In this document: one piece after another, positions 43,827 to 51,239 of the stretch
Layout of the letters: every line of letters starts with the position of its first letter
How positions within the stretch are numbered: position 1 is the first letter of the stretch
Assembly (NCBI GenBank): GCA_937873715.1
Contig: CALMYJ010000011.1
Span: 124,001-188,000, forward strand
Reading direction: 5' to 3'
Length of the DNA stretch: 64,000 nucleotides
Source of the DNA: an uncultured Chitinophagaceae bacterium
Lineage (GTDB): Bacteria > Bacteroidota > Bacteroidia > Chitinophagales > Chitinophagaceae
The notes under the pieces: generated by a model
Told to the model about the DNA's origin: nothing
The model's database searches: none
The model's input: only the letters and a program-made list of their open reading frames with translations
Position numbers and translations under genes: made by a program

Positions 43827-45281
43827 TTATTGTATCCATAATACCGAGTTGCCGGTGCCGTATTCATTTTCTTCCCACAAATTATTGTGTGGGTCCAATA
43901 TCCATTTGCCGTCTACAACAAATTTGTAACGGCATTTGCCTTTATCGAGATGAATATTGATTTGCCAGCCGGTTGCAGTTTTTTGCATGGGATAGGTTGT
44001 GGGCGACCAGTCGTTGAAATCTCCTGCAACATAAACTGCTTTAGCATTGTTGAATCCATTAAGAAGGAAGGTATAATTAGGCTCAATCACCAGGCTAAAG
44101 TAATTGGCAAAGTTTTTATCGTCTACCAGTATCGTATTGTTGTTGCCGCTTACCCATTTGTCATTTACTTTAAAGGTATATTCATAATTGCCTGCACCCA
44201 GTGTATAGGGTAATTGCCAGCCTGAATTAGTTTTTTGCATCAGCAACTCATTATCCATCCAGTTGTTGAAAGTGCCTAATAAAGTAATTTTTTGGGCTTC
44301 GGCAAACCCGTCGAGCTGGAAAATGTAAGGCTTCCCGATTCTTAGTACAGAGTTGTATTCGTGAAATTCATTGGGATATTTGTTATTGTTTTCGGGGTCG
44401 GCCGTCCAGTTGCCGTCGGCAATAAAACGGTATGTGTGTGTGCCGTCTTGCAGGTAGATGGGTAATTGCCAGCCATTGGTAGTTTTGGCAAGTGCAAGTT
44501 CCTGGTCGTTCCAGTTATTAAAGCTGCCGGCAACATACAATTTTCTTGTTTTTGAAAAAGCTGATGAATGGAAAACATAGTTAGTTTTATAGTACACAGA
44601 GTTGTCGTTACCCATGCCATCGTTTTCTGTAAGTTTATTGTCTTTGTCTGTTTGCCAGTTGTTGTCGATGATGAACTTGTACCAGTATTTACCCGGTGAA
44701 AGTTTTATGTAGGCAATCCAGCCACTATCGGTAAGCTGCATACGCTGTGCCGTAGGCGACCAGTTGTTGAAACTCCCAGCAAGCATCACATTTTTTGCAC
44801 CGGTATTGTTTCTCAGGAAAAAGGTTACCACCGAGTCGTTCACCGCAAAGGGGTACTTATTTTTAAATAGGTTGATGCCATATTTTGTTTTACGGCTGAT
44901 CGCAGCAAAGGCATTGTCTTTTGCCGTAATGGCGTAATGTGCAGTGGGATTTTTGAAATCATCTATGCCGTCAATTTTTTTGCTGAGGGCCAGCCATTCG
45001 GCGTTATTTATTTCTACCTGCCAGCCCAGGTGCAGCAGGCTGTCGACAATACCGGTTTGGATTATATGTTCCAGGTTCAAATCCTGCAGGCTGTATTGTG
45101 AGGTAAAGCCGGTAATTTCCTGCGGGGATAGTTTTTTACTCAGCATAATATGCATGCGGCCATTTTTAATGCTGTATTTTTTTTGTTGGGCATGCAGGGT
45201 GGTATGCAGCAACAGCAAAAGGCCCAGTAAACAAGCTAATTGCTTCAGGTAATTAGTGATATGTATGTGCCTGCTTTTCAC
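43827..45281 (-). CDS. Secreted protein with four CBM48-like (glycogen-binding) domains
   Basis: A 484-residue exported protein. A signal peptide (about 1-31, ending TLHAQ) and an N-terminal helical domain (32-145) precede four tandem CBM48/AMPK-type domains at about 150-232, 236-315, 319-399 and 402-483. Each contains the signature LAGSFNNW / VAGSFNNW / LLGTFNNW / VAGDFNDW (at residues 168-174, 251-257, 335-341 and 419-425) and a later YKFIID/YRFIAD/YTFKVN/YKFVVD strand with a W. No catalytic domain is fused. It may bind alpha-glucans at the cell surface or in the periplasm. The start overlaps the aspartyl protease stop by 4 bp, so they form an operon. Confidence 0.85.
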   Translation of the reverse strand: MKSRHIHITNYLKQLACLLGLLLLLHTTLHAQQKKYSIKNGRMHIMLSKKLSPQEITGFTSQYSLQDLNLEHIIQTGIVDSLLHLGWQVEINNAEWLALSKKIDGIDDFKNPTAHYAITAKDNAFAAISRKTKYGINLFKNKYPFAVNDSVVTFFLRNNTGAKNVMLAGSFNNWSPTAQRMQLTDSGWIAYIKLSPGKYWYKFIIDNNWQTDKDNKLTENDGMGNDNSVYYKTNYVFHSSAFSKTRKLYVAGSFNNWNDQELALAKTTNGWQLPIYLQDGTHTYRFIADGNWTADPENNNKYPNEFHEYNSVLRIGKPYIFQLDGFAEAQKITLLGTFNNWMDNELLMQKTNSGWQLPYTLGAGNYEYTFKVNDKWVSGNNNTILVDDKNFANYFSLVIEPNYTFLLNGFNNAKAVYVAGDFNDWSPTTYPMQKTATGWQINIHLDKGKCRYKFVVDGKWILDPHNNLWEENEYGTGNSVLWIQ

Positions 45282-46282
45282 TTCCAGATATACATTTTTC
45301 GTTTTACAAAGTTAAAGCCTATTTTCTGCCGGCTCAGGAAATCAAAACCGAGCATACCATCCAGGCATTTATCATAAGCGTAACAAAGCTTTTCAAGATT
45401 GGTTATCACTACCGGCAGGTTATCGGCATCGTACTGGCCAATTTTTATACTGCCGAGGTTGCCGGATAATGCTTCTACTTTTTTGTTAGCGGCGCCATTG
45501 AGTATTACCCTTCGGGTAATGTCTACCGCATCCATTACTTTATCAGGCAACCGGCTGTCTAATAAGTTCGATTCTGCACCGGTATCAATTACAAACTTTA
45601 ATTTTTTTCCACCGGCCCATGCCTGGGTAATAAGTTTGTTTTCGATAAATTCTATGTTGTGCTCAAAATACATCGAAGTATCTGCCAGTAAGGGATGTTT
45701 ATAATTTTTACCGTCTTTTTTACTGATGTGGTGCAGGTGTAAAAGGTTGGCTTCGTAGTCAATAATCATCTCAAAATGGCTGAAAAGCTGCATGCCTAAT
45801 AAGCCGTGTATTTGTATGCCTTTATTATTTTCAATATGCCCCATGTAAATCCTGTCTGCCTCTACACCGCTGTATTTTACCGGCCCAAAACTGAAATTTG
45901 TAATACTTGTTCTGCCGCCATTTTCTGCAGCGCCGGTTAGTCCGCCTGAAATTTCAATACTTGTTTCGATAGTAGGGAAGTTACGGAAATACGTACTGTT
46001 TAACACCAGGCCGGGTGCGCCGGTATCTAATATAAAGTTGCCCTCTATGCTATCTGCTTTTGCTCTTATAATAATCAGGTTGCCTGCACGGCTAAAGGGA
46101 ATAATGCAGTACACCGAGTCGGTACTTACGTATGGCTCTTTATCATAAAGCTGTTGATGGTTTTTTTTAGGTGTTTCATCAATAGGGTGCACGGCAGCCA
46201 TACCTGCTATTGTACACATGCCAGTGCACCATAAAGAGGTGAGCAGGCATGTGCGTAATAAAAATGATAAGGTTATGGCCAT
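45278..46282 (-). CDS. Exported aspartyl protease with two DTG half-sites
   Basis: A 334-residue exported protein with a hydrophobic N-terminus (about 4-30) and two retropepsin-like halves. The first DTG is at Asp86 (GNFILDTGAPGLVLNS) with its hydrophobic-hydrophobic-Gly partner GLLGMQLFSHF (160-170). The second is at Asp233 (KFVIDTGAESNLLDS) with GMLGFDFLSRQKIGF (309-323). Retroviral-type proteases make an active site from two DTG chains; here both are in one polypeptide, like pepsins but with retropepsin-style halves. A periplasmic protease role is likely. It is the first gene of a two-gene operon with the CBM48 protein. Confidence 0.85.
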   Translation of the reverse strand: MAITLSFLLRTCLLTSLWCTGMCTIAGMAAVHPIDETPKKNHQQLYDKEPYVSTDSVYCIIPFSRAGNLIIIRAKADSIEGNFILDTGAPGLVLNSTYFRNFPTIETSIEISGGLTGAAENGGRTSITNFSFGPVKYSGVEADRIYMGHIENNKGIQIHGLLGMQLFSHFEMIIDYEANLLHLHHISKKDGKNYKHPLLADTSMYFEHNIEFIENKLITQAWAGGKKLKFVIDTGAESNLLDSRLPDKVMDAVDITRRVILNGAANKKVEALSGNLGSIKIGQYDADNLPVVITNLEKLCYAYDKCLDGMLGFDFLSRQKIGFNFVKRKMYIWK

Positions 46283-46783
46283 ACTTTAAGCTGGCACTAA
46301 ATTAGCAGTTGATTTGTAGTATAGTTTGCCGTTTGTAGAATTTAAGCTTTGTTTTATGAATATATTAAGAGACTATACTCGTTGACACAAGGTATGATTG
46401 TACGTACAGGCTTTATCGTTACTTTTTATTTTTCAGGTTTTGCAGTTACGGCAGCAGGCAGTAAGTTTTTTGCAAAACAGTATAGTTGCATTGATATACT
46501 TTATTTCAATCGCTGGCAGAATAAACTATTGGGGAATTTCTGCCATTAACATTTATACCTGCTTAAGAGGTAATATTTCCCGTTAACCAGCGTTTTGCAT
46601 TTAATGCTTGTGTTTTTGGGCGCAGGCAGTTACCTTTGCACGGCTATCGAGCAGATCATTTTATTCAATTATTGCACAACAGGAATTTGAGCCAAACAAA
46701 TAGTGAACAGCAGAATTAAAGATTACCGGAAGATTGAATAACACAAGACTAAGTTGTACTTACTGTAAAACAAAATTTTACGT
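46283..46783. other. Divergent intergenic region (501 bp)
   Basis: This region separates the aspartyl protease and NlpC/P60 genes. It contains a promoter candidate for the latter (see 46608-46638). A 66-codon open frame at 46349-46549 is not protein-like in composition and has no neighbours to support it. A 10-bp palindrome TGTACGTACA lies at 46399-46408. I see no RNA gene. Confidence 0.5.
46608..46638 (+). promoter_or_regulatory. Candidate promoter of the NlpC/P60 gene
   Basis: TTG (46608-46610), 20 bp, then TACCTTTG (46631-46638) followed by CACGG, a close match to the Bacteroidota promoter pattern. The predicted start near 46644 leaves a leader of about 140 nt. Confidence 0.55.
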
Positions 46784-47458
46784 ATGAAACACTTATTTTT
46801 TGGTATGCTTACCACATTTTTTATTTCCGCTACGCCCAGTACCTTACAGGCACAAACGAGTGTACACCTCGAAAAAATTTCCAAATCAAAATCCCGTACA
46901 GCATCTCCCCGGTTTATTGAGTCCATAGAAATAAATCCTGCCGAAGGTTATGTTGCAGCACCTGAAATTAAACAGGAGCTAACGGATAACAGCACTGTAA
47001 AAATCTATGCCGGCGCAGCGCCAGCCATTGAAAATTATACGGCATTGCATTTTAAGTATGCACTCCTCATGAATATGGAAGTTGAAGCGCTTGCTAATAC
47101 CGCCCTGTACAGCTTTATTGATAGCTGGTGGGGTACCCGGTACCGCTATGGTGGCCAGGATAAAGACGGGATTGATTGCAGTGCTTTTTGTAATAAAATT
47201 GCAGGGGAGGTTTATGGCATTACTATCGACCGTACGGCAAAAGACCAGTTTAGGCAATGTGCCAAAATAGCGGATAGCGAACTACAGGAAGGCGACCTGG
47301 TTTTTTTTAATACAAGGGGAGGCGTAAGCCATGTGGGGCTTTACCTTGGTAATAGTTATTTTGTACACAGCAGCACCAGCAGCGGCGTTACCATCAGCAG
47401 CCTGAGTGAGGACTATTATAGCAAACGATTTATCAGTGGGGGCAGGCTGCAAAAATAG
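46784..47458 (+). CDS. NlpC/P60 family cell-wall peptidase
   Basis: A 224-residue exported protein. A signal peptide (about 1-23, ending STLQAQ) is followed by a poorly conserved region and an NlpC/P60 domain (about 105-222). The catalytic triad is Cys132 (GIDCSAFCNK), His183 (GGVSHVGLYLGN) and His195 (SYFVHSSTSSGV). Such enzymes cleave D-Glu to meso-diaminopimelate bonds in peptidoglycan stem peptides. The preceding RYGGQDKDGIDCSAF is the usual substrate-entry region. It is convergent with guaD (8 bp between stops). Confidence 0.92.
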   Translation: MKHLFFGMLTTFFISATPSTLQAQTSVHLEKISKSKSRTASPRFIESIEINPAEGYVAAPEIKQELTDNSTVKIYAGAAPAIENYTALHFKYALLMNMEVEALANTALYSFIDSWWGTRYRYGGQDKDGIDCSAFCNKIAGEVYGITIDRTAKDQFRQCAKIADSELQEGDLVFFNTRGGVSHVGLYLGNSYFVHSSTSSGVTISSLSEDYYSKRFISGGRLQK

Positions 47459-47466
47459 CCTTGCAG

Positions 47467-47940
47467 TTAATACGCAGTTTTATCCTCCTTTTTTTTCCAT
47501 GCTTCAAACACTTTCATAGCAGCATTACGGCCCAATTGCAGTATGGGTATTTTTCGGCTTTCCAAATCGGCGGCCATTTCATCATAAATCATCGAATCAT
47601 CAAAACCAATATCAGCAGCATCCTGCCGGTTATTGGCAAAGTATACCACTTTGGGCCTGGCCCAGTATATAGCCCCAAGGCACATAGGGCAGGGCTCGCA
47701 GGAAGTGTATATCTCACAATCTTCAAGCTGAAAGGTACCCAGGTTTTTGCAGGCGTCCCTGATTGCGGTAACCTCGGCATGGGCCGTTGGGTCGTTGCTG
47801 GAAGTAACTTTATTATTACCCCGGCCTACAATTTCATCTCCTTTTACAATAACGCAGCCAAATGGCCCTCCCTCATTATTTTCCATGCCATGTTGCGATA
47901 ATTGTATGGCTGCCTGCATAAATTGCTCTTCTCTTGTCAT
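47467..47940 (-). CDS. guaD: Guanine deaminase (cytidine deaminase fold)
   Basis: A 157-residue zinc deaminase. The HAE motif is His54-Glu56 in PTAHAEVTAIRDACKNLG and the PCxxC motif has Cys84 and Cys87 in YTSCEPCPMCLGAIYWARP. The run NEGGPFGCVIVKGDEIVG, the GRGNNKVTSSNDPTAHAE context and the length match Bacillus subtilis-type GuaD far better than tRNA adenosine deaminase TadA. It converts guanine to xanthine, the substrate of the xdhABC enzyme encoded 8-13 kb away. Its C-terminal segment (KVFEAWKKKEDKTAY) is as expected for the domain-swapped dimer of this family. Confidence 0.92.
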   Translation of the reverse strand: MTREEQFMQAAIQLSQHGMENNEGGPFGCVIVKGDEIVGRGNNKVTSSNDPTAHAEVTAIRDACKNLGTFQLEDCEIYTSCEPCPMCLGAIYWARPKVVYFANNRQDAADIGFDDSMIYDEMAADLESRKIPILQLGRNAAMKVFEAWKKKEDKTAY

Positions 47941-48024
47941 ATAATTCTTGTTGAATTTGTAAATATAAATATAGCCGGTTACTTGCAGGCTTTAAAAATA
48001 TTTTATCAATCCACTTATTACACC

Positions 48025-48056
48025 TAATTTTGTCCATCTAATAGGTGGACTTATTA
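48025..48056 (+). promoter_or_regulatory. cys operon promoter with overlapping operator-like palindromes
   Basis: TAATTTTG (48025-48032) matches the Bacteroidota -7 element. Immediately downstream are two overlapping inverted repeats: GTCCATCT-AAT-AGGTGGAC (48032-48050) and TAATAGGTGGACTTATTA (48039-48056, 14 of 18 positions symmetric). Their position over the predicted transcription start suggests repressor binding; the AT-rich ends and GG/CC centre recall Rrf2/CymR-type sites, but the binding protein is unknown. A partial inverted copy of the same sequence lies at 48011-48029. Confidence 0.55.
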
Positions 48057-48063
48057 TAAAATT

Positions 48064-48117
48064 ATGCTTTATCTGCACTTCAAACTCATCAAGTGTTGTT
48101 GCTCCTGCTTGGAGTAA
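48064..48117 (+). CDS. Cysteine-rich leader peptide of the sulfate assimilation operon
   Basis: A 17-codon open frame, ATG at 48064 and TAA at 48115, encodes MLYLHFKLIKCCCSCLE. Four of its last seven codons specify Cys (TGT TGT TGC at 48094-48102 and TGC at 48106-48108). It lies between the predicted promoter and cysH, whose ATG is 48 bp downstream of the leader stop. A run of codons for the end product of the operon is the hallmark of leader-peptide control, known for cysteine in mycobacterial upstream ORFs and for other amino acids in classical attenuation. The Cys codons form part of a strong hairpin. That this peptide is translated and senses Cys-tRNA is inference. Confidence 0.72.
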   Translation: MLYLHFKLIKCCCSCLE

Positions 48118-48120
48118 CAG
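48096..48120 (+). promoter_or_regulatory. Leader RNA hairpin containing the Cys codons
   Basis: The transcript can fold into a 10-bp stem: 48096-48105 (TTGTTGCTCC, starting at the second Cys codon pair) with 48111-48120 (GGAGTAACAG), loop TGCTT. It has two G-U pairs. The 5' arm overlaps the Cys codons, and the 3' arm contains the leader stop codon. AGGTGG (48043-48048) can also pair with CCACCT (48128-48133), which directly precedes a T5 run, so an alternative fold exists. Confidence 0.6.
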
Positions 48121-48165
48121 GTTTCCCCCACCTTTTTCAATTTAAATACAAATGATATAACATAC

Positions 48166-48888
48166 ATGAAAGATAGTATAAATACGGTTTCTGAATTACT
48201 CCACCAGTTAGATGGACTAAGCATGGCCGCTTTCCTGAAGTTGCTGGCCGAAAAATATCCTGGCAAGGTTGTTTTTTCTACCAGTTTCAGTTACGAAGAC
48301 CAGGTGATAACGCATGAAATCCTGAGCAACAAACTGCCTATCAAAATATTTACGCTGGATACCGGCAGGCTTTTTGCCGAAACTTATTCTGTATGGAGCA
48401 GTACCAATGCCACCTACAATACACAGATAGAAGCTTACTATCCAAGGCAGGATGCTTTGCAGGAATTTGTTGGAAAAAACGGCCCGAATTCTTTTTATGA
48501 ATCGGTTGATCACCGCAAGCAATGCTGTTTTATCCGTAAGGTAGAGCCCCTGCAGCGGGCATTGGCGGGTAATAGTATCTGGATAACAGGTCTCCGTTCC
48601 GAACATTCCAAAGACCGGGAAGACTTACCCATGATTGAATGGGACGAAAGTAATTTAATCATCAAATACCATCCCATATTACACTGGACAACCGAGGAGG
48701 TGAAAAACTATATCACACAACAGCATATTCCTTACAATCCGCTGCACGACAGGGGCTTTGTAAGTATTGGCTGTGCCCCTTGTACCAGGGCAATACGCCC
48801 CGGCGAAGATTTTAGAGCTGGCCGCTGGTGGTGGGAGAGCAGCGATAAAAAAGAATGTGGGTTGCATGTACATGCACCGGTTAAATAA
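48166..48888 (+). CDS. cysH: Adenylylsulfate (APS) reductase
   Basis: A 240-residue PAPS/APS reductase-family enzyme. It has the four cluster-binding cysteines of the APS type: Cys120-Cys121 (HRKQCCFIRK) and Cys203, Cys206 (IGCAPCTRAI), which hold a [4Fe-4S] cluster. The catalytic Cys231 is in the C-terminal ECGLH. The substrate loop is FSTSFSYEDQVITH. Because the operon has no APS kinase and the cluster is present, the enzyme should reduce APS directly to sulfite with thioredoxin as donor. It is the first structural gene after the Cys leader. Confidence 0.95.
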   Translation: MKDSINTVSELLHQLDGLSMAAFLKLLAEKYPGKVVFSTSFSYEDQVITHEILSNKLPIKIFTLDTGRLFAETYSVWSSTNATYNTQIEAYYPRQDALQEFVGKNGPNSFYESVDHRKQCCFIRKVEPLQRALAGNSIWITGLRSEHSKDREDLPMIEWDESNLIIKYHPILHWTTEEVKNYITQQHIPYNPLHDRGFVSIGCAPCTRAIRPGEDFRAGRWWWESSDKKECGLHVHAPVK

Positions 48889-48937
48889 AAAAAAATATAA
48901 TTTATACAATCAGTAAGGATTAAACGTTATTACATAC

Positions 48938-49900
48938 ATGACAGCAGCACCAACAGCAACTTTAAATAACAATATGGTAAATGGAAGGCCATCAGGCAAA
49001 TATTCGCTTGATTATCTCGATCAGTTAGAGTCGGAATCAATTCACATTTTGAGGGAAGTAGCCGGGCAGTTTGAAAAGCCAGCCCTGCTTTTTTCCGGTG
49101 GCAAAGATTCAATTGTACTGGTACACCTGGCCCTCAGGGCCTTCAGGCCGGGTAAATTCCCTTTTCCCTTAGTACATATCGATACAGGGCATAATTTTCC
49201 TGAAGCCCTTCGCTTCAGGGACGACCTGGCTGCCGCCCTTGGCGAAAAATTAGTTGTACGCAAAGTAGAAGATACCATTAAGGCTAAAGGCTTAACCGAG
49301 CAAAAAGGTAAGCTGGCCAGCCGCAATGCACTGCAAACCTTTACCCTGCTGGATACTATTGAGGAATTTAAATTTGATGCCTGCATCGGTGGTGCCCGCC
49401 GGGATGAAGAAAAAGCAAGAGCTAAGGAAAGGATTTTTTCGGTTAGAGATGAATTTGGACAGTGGGACCCCAAACTGCAGCGCCCCGAATTATGGAATAC
49501 TTATAACGGCCGCATACATAAAGGCGAAAACGTAAGGGTATTCCCTATCAGCAACTGGACCGAATTAGACGTGTGGAATTATATCCGCCGCCATAATATT
49601 GAACTGCCTTCAATATATTTTGCACACGAAAGGGAAGTGCTGGAATACCAGGGGCAGTTAGTAGCCACATCCGAATTTATACAGTTAGAAGAAGGAGATG
49701 TGGTATCGGTAAAAAAAGTACGCTACCGCACGGTAGGTGATATGACCTGTACTGCAGCCGTAGAATCGAGTGCAGACAGCCTTGATGATATCATCAACGA
49801 AATTATTGCTACCAAAACCAGCGAACGTGGCGAAACAAGAATAGACGATCGGGTAAGCGAAGCCGCAATGGAAGACAGGAAAAAAGGCGGCTATTTTTAA
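48938..49900 (+). CDS. cysD: Sulfate adenylyltransferase subunit 2
   Basis: A 320-residue ATP pyrophosphatase-type subunit. The PP-motif is ALLFSGGKDSIVLVHLALR, followed by PFPLVHIDTGHNFPEALRFR, CIGGARRDEEKARAKER, and RKKGGYF at the very end, all as in CysD. With CysN it forms APS from sulfate and ATP. It starts 49 bp after cysH. The gap to cysN is made entirely of 7-bp repeats. Confidence 0.97.
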   Translation: MTAAPTATLNNNMVNGRPSGKYSLDYLDQLESESIHILREVAGQFEKPALLFSGGKDSIVLVHLALRAFRPGKFPFPLVHIDTGHNFPEALRFRDDLAAALGEKLVVRKVEDTIKAKGLTEQKGKLASRNALQTFTLLDTIEEFKFDACIGGARRDEEKARAKERIFSVRDEFGQWDPKLQRPELWNTYNGRIHKGENVRVFPISNWTELDVWNYIRRHNIELPSIYFAHEREVLEYQGQLVATSEFIQLEEGDVVSVKKVRYRTVGDMTCTAAVESSADSLDDIINEIIATKTSERGETRIDDRVSEAAMEDRKKGGYF

Positions 49901-49956
49901 CCATCAACCATACACCATCAACCATTCACCATAACTCTTAACTCATAACTCAATAC
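49901..49956 (+). repeat. Heptamer repeat block filling the cysD-cysN gap
   Basis: Eight phased heptamers occupy exactly the 56 bp between the cysD stop and the cysN ATG: CCATCAA, CCATACA, CCATCAA, CCATTCA, CCATAAC, TCTTAAC, TCATAAC, TCAATAC. The unit drifts from CCATnnA to TnnTAAC. The same unit types occur in the ccoG-ccoH gap. Confidence 0.75.
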
Positions 49957-51198
49957 ATGGATTTATTACGTTTTATAACAGCAGGCAGTGTAGATGACGG
50001 CAAAAGCACTTTAATTGGTCGCTTGTTGTACGATAGCAAATCGATTATGATCGACCAGTTGGAAGCGATAGAAAAGCAAACCAAAAACCGGGAAGATGGT
50101 GAAATAGACCTGGCTTTACTCACTGATGGGCTTCGTGCCGAGAGGGAGCAGGGGATTACCATTGATGTGGCGTATAAATATTTCAGCACACCCAAACGCA
50201 AGTTTATCATTGCCGATGCACCCGGCCACATACAATACACCCGTAATATGGTTACCGGCGCTTCCAATGCCGACCTGGCCATTATACTGGTAGATGCCCG
50301 TAATGGTGTGGTAGAGCAAACACGCCGTCATTCCATTATTGCATCACTCCTAAATATTCCGCATGTGGTAGTGGCCGTCAATAAAATGGACCTGGTGGAT
50401 TATTCGCAGGAAGCCTATATCAAAATTGTTGGCGATTATGCGGCAATGGCCGAAACATTAGGATTAAAAGATGTAACCTATATCCCTCTTGTGGCGCTTA
50501 CCGGCGACAACGTGGTAGATAAATCAGGTAAATTTCCCTGGTACGAAGGCGAATCGCTGTTGCATATCCTCGAAAATGTGCATGTGGAAAGAGATATCAA
50601 TTTAACCGATGCCCGCTTCCCGGTGCAGTATGTTATCCGTCCGCAAACTGATGATTTGCACGACTACCGTGGTTATGCCGGGAAAATTGTAAGCGGTATT
50701 TATAAAAAAGGCGATGCCATAACCGTGTTGCCCTCCGGCCTCACCAGCACCATACAACGTATTGAACTGGCAGGTAAAGAAGTGGAAGAAGCATTTGCCC
50801 CGCAAAGTGTAGTGCTGCATCTTGAAGATGATATCGACATCAGCCGCGGCGATGTAATTGCTTTAAGCAATAACCAGCCCCAAACCGCCAACGAATTTGA
50901 AGTATTTCTTTGCTGGATGGGCACCAAGCCTATGGCACCCGGTAATAAATACCTGTTACAAATCAACAGCAGGGTGGTGCGTGCCGTAGTAAAAGATATT
51001 GAGTACAAGCTGAATGTAAATTCATTACAAAAAGAACCGGCACCGGAGCAGGCAGGTCTTAACGATGTGGTAAAAGCCACCATTAAAACAGCAGCGCCAA
51101 TACCTTTTGACTCTTATAAAAAACTTAGGGTAAACGGCGGTGCCATATTAATTGACGAAACCAGTAATGTAACAGTTGGTGCCTGTATGATTGAGTAA
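49957..51198 (+). CDS. cysN: Sulfate adenylyltransferase subunit 1 (GTPase)
   Basis: A 413-residue EF-Tu-like GTPase. G1 is AGSVDDGKSTLIGRLLYDSK (from residue 9), the switch region is REQGITIDVAYKYF, G3 is IADAPGHIQYTRNM, and G4 is VVAVNKMDLVDYS. The C-terminal beta-barrel domains follow. GTP hydrolysis by CysN drives APS formation by CysD. There is no C-terminal APS kinase (CysC) fusion; the protein ends after GACMIE, consistent with an APS-reducing pathway. Confidence 0.97.
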   Translation: MDLLRFITAGSVDDGKSTLIGRLLYDSKSIMIDQLEAIEKQTKNREDGEIDLALLTDGLRAEREQGITIDVAYKYFSTPKRKFIIADAPGHIQYTRNMVTGASNADLAIILVDARNGVVEQTRRHSIIASLLNIPHVVVAVNKMDLVDYSQEAYIKIVGDYAAMAETLGLKDVTYIPLVALTGDNVVDKSGKFPWYEGESLLHILENVHVERDINLTDARFPVQYVIRPQTDDLHDYRGYAGKIVSGIYKKGDAITVLPSGLTSTIQRIELAGKEVEEAFAPQSVVLHLEDDIDISRGDVIALSNNQPQTANEFEVFLCWMGTKPMAPGNKYLLQINSRVVRAVVKDIEYKLNVNSLQKEPAPEQAGLNDVVKATIKTAAPIPFDSYKKLRVNGGAILIDETSNVTVGACMIE

Positions 51199-51239
51199 CA
51201 GCGGTTGCCATTGAATTACATCCACCAACTGAATTAAAA

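Noticed and set aside
46349..46549. 66-codon open frame between the protease and NlpC/P60 genes
   Set aside because: No homology recognised, overlapping alternative frames are equally open, and the stretch is part of a long promoter region.
48061..48140. Possible SAM-type or other riboswitch before cysH
   Set aside because: The region lacks the conserved SAM-I core pairing and kink-turn, and the conserved-looking bases are explained by the Cys leader ORF and its hairpin.
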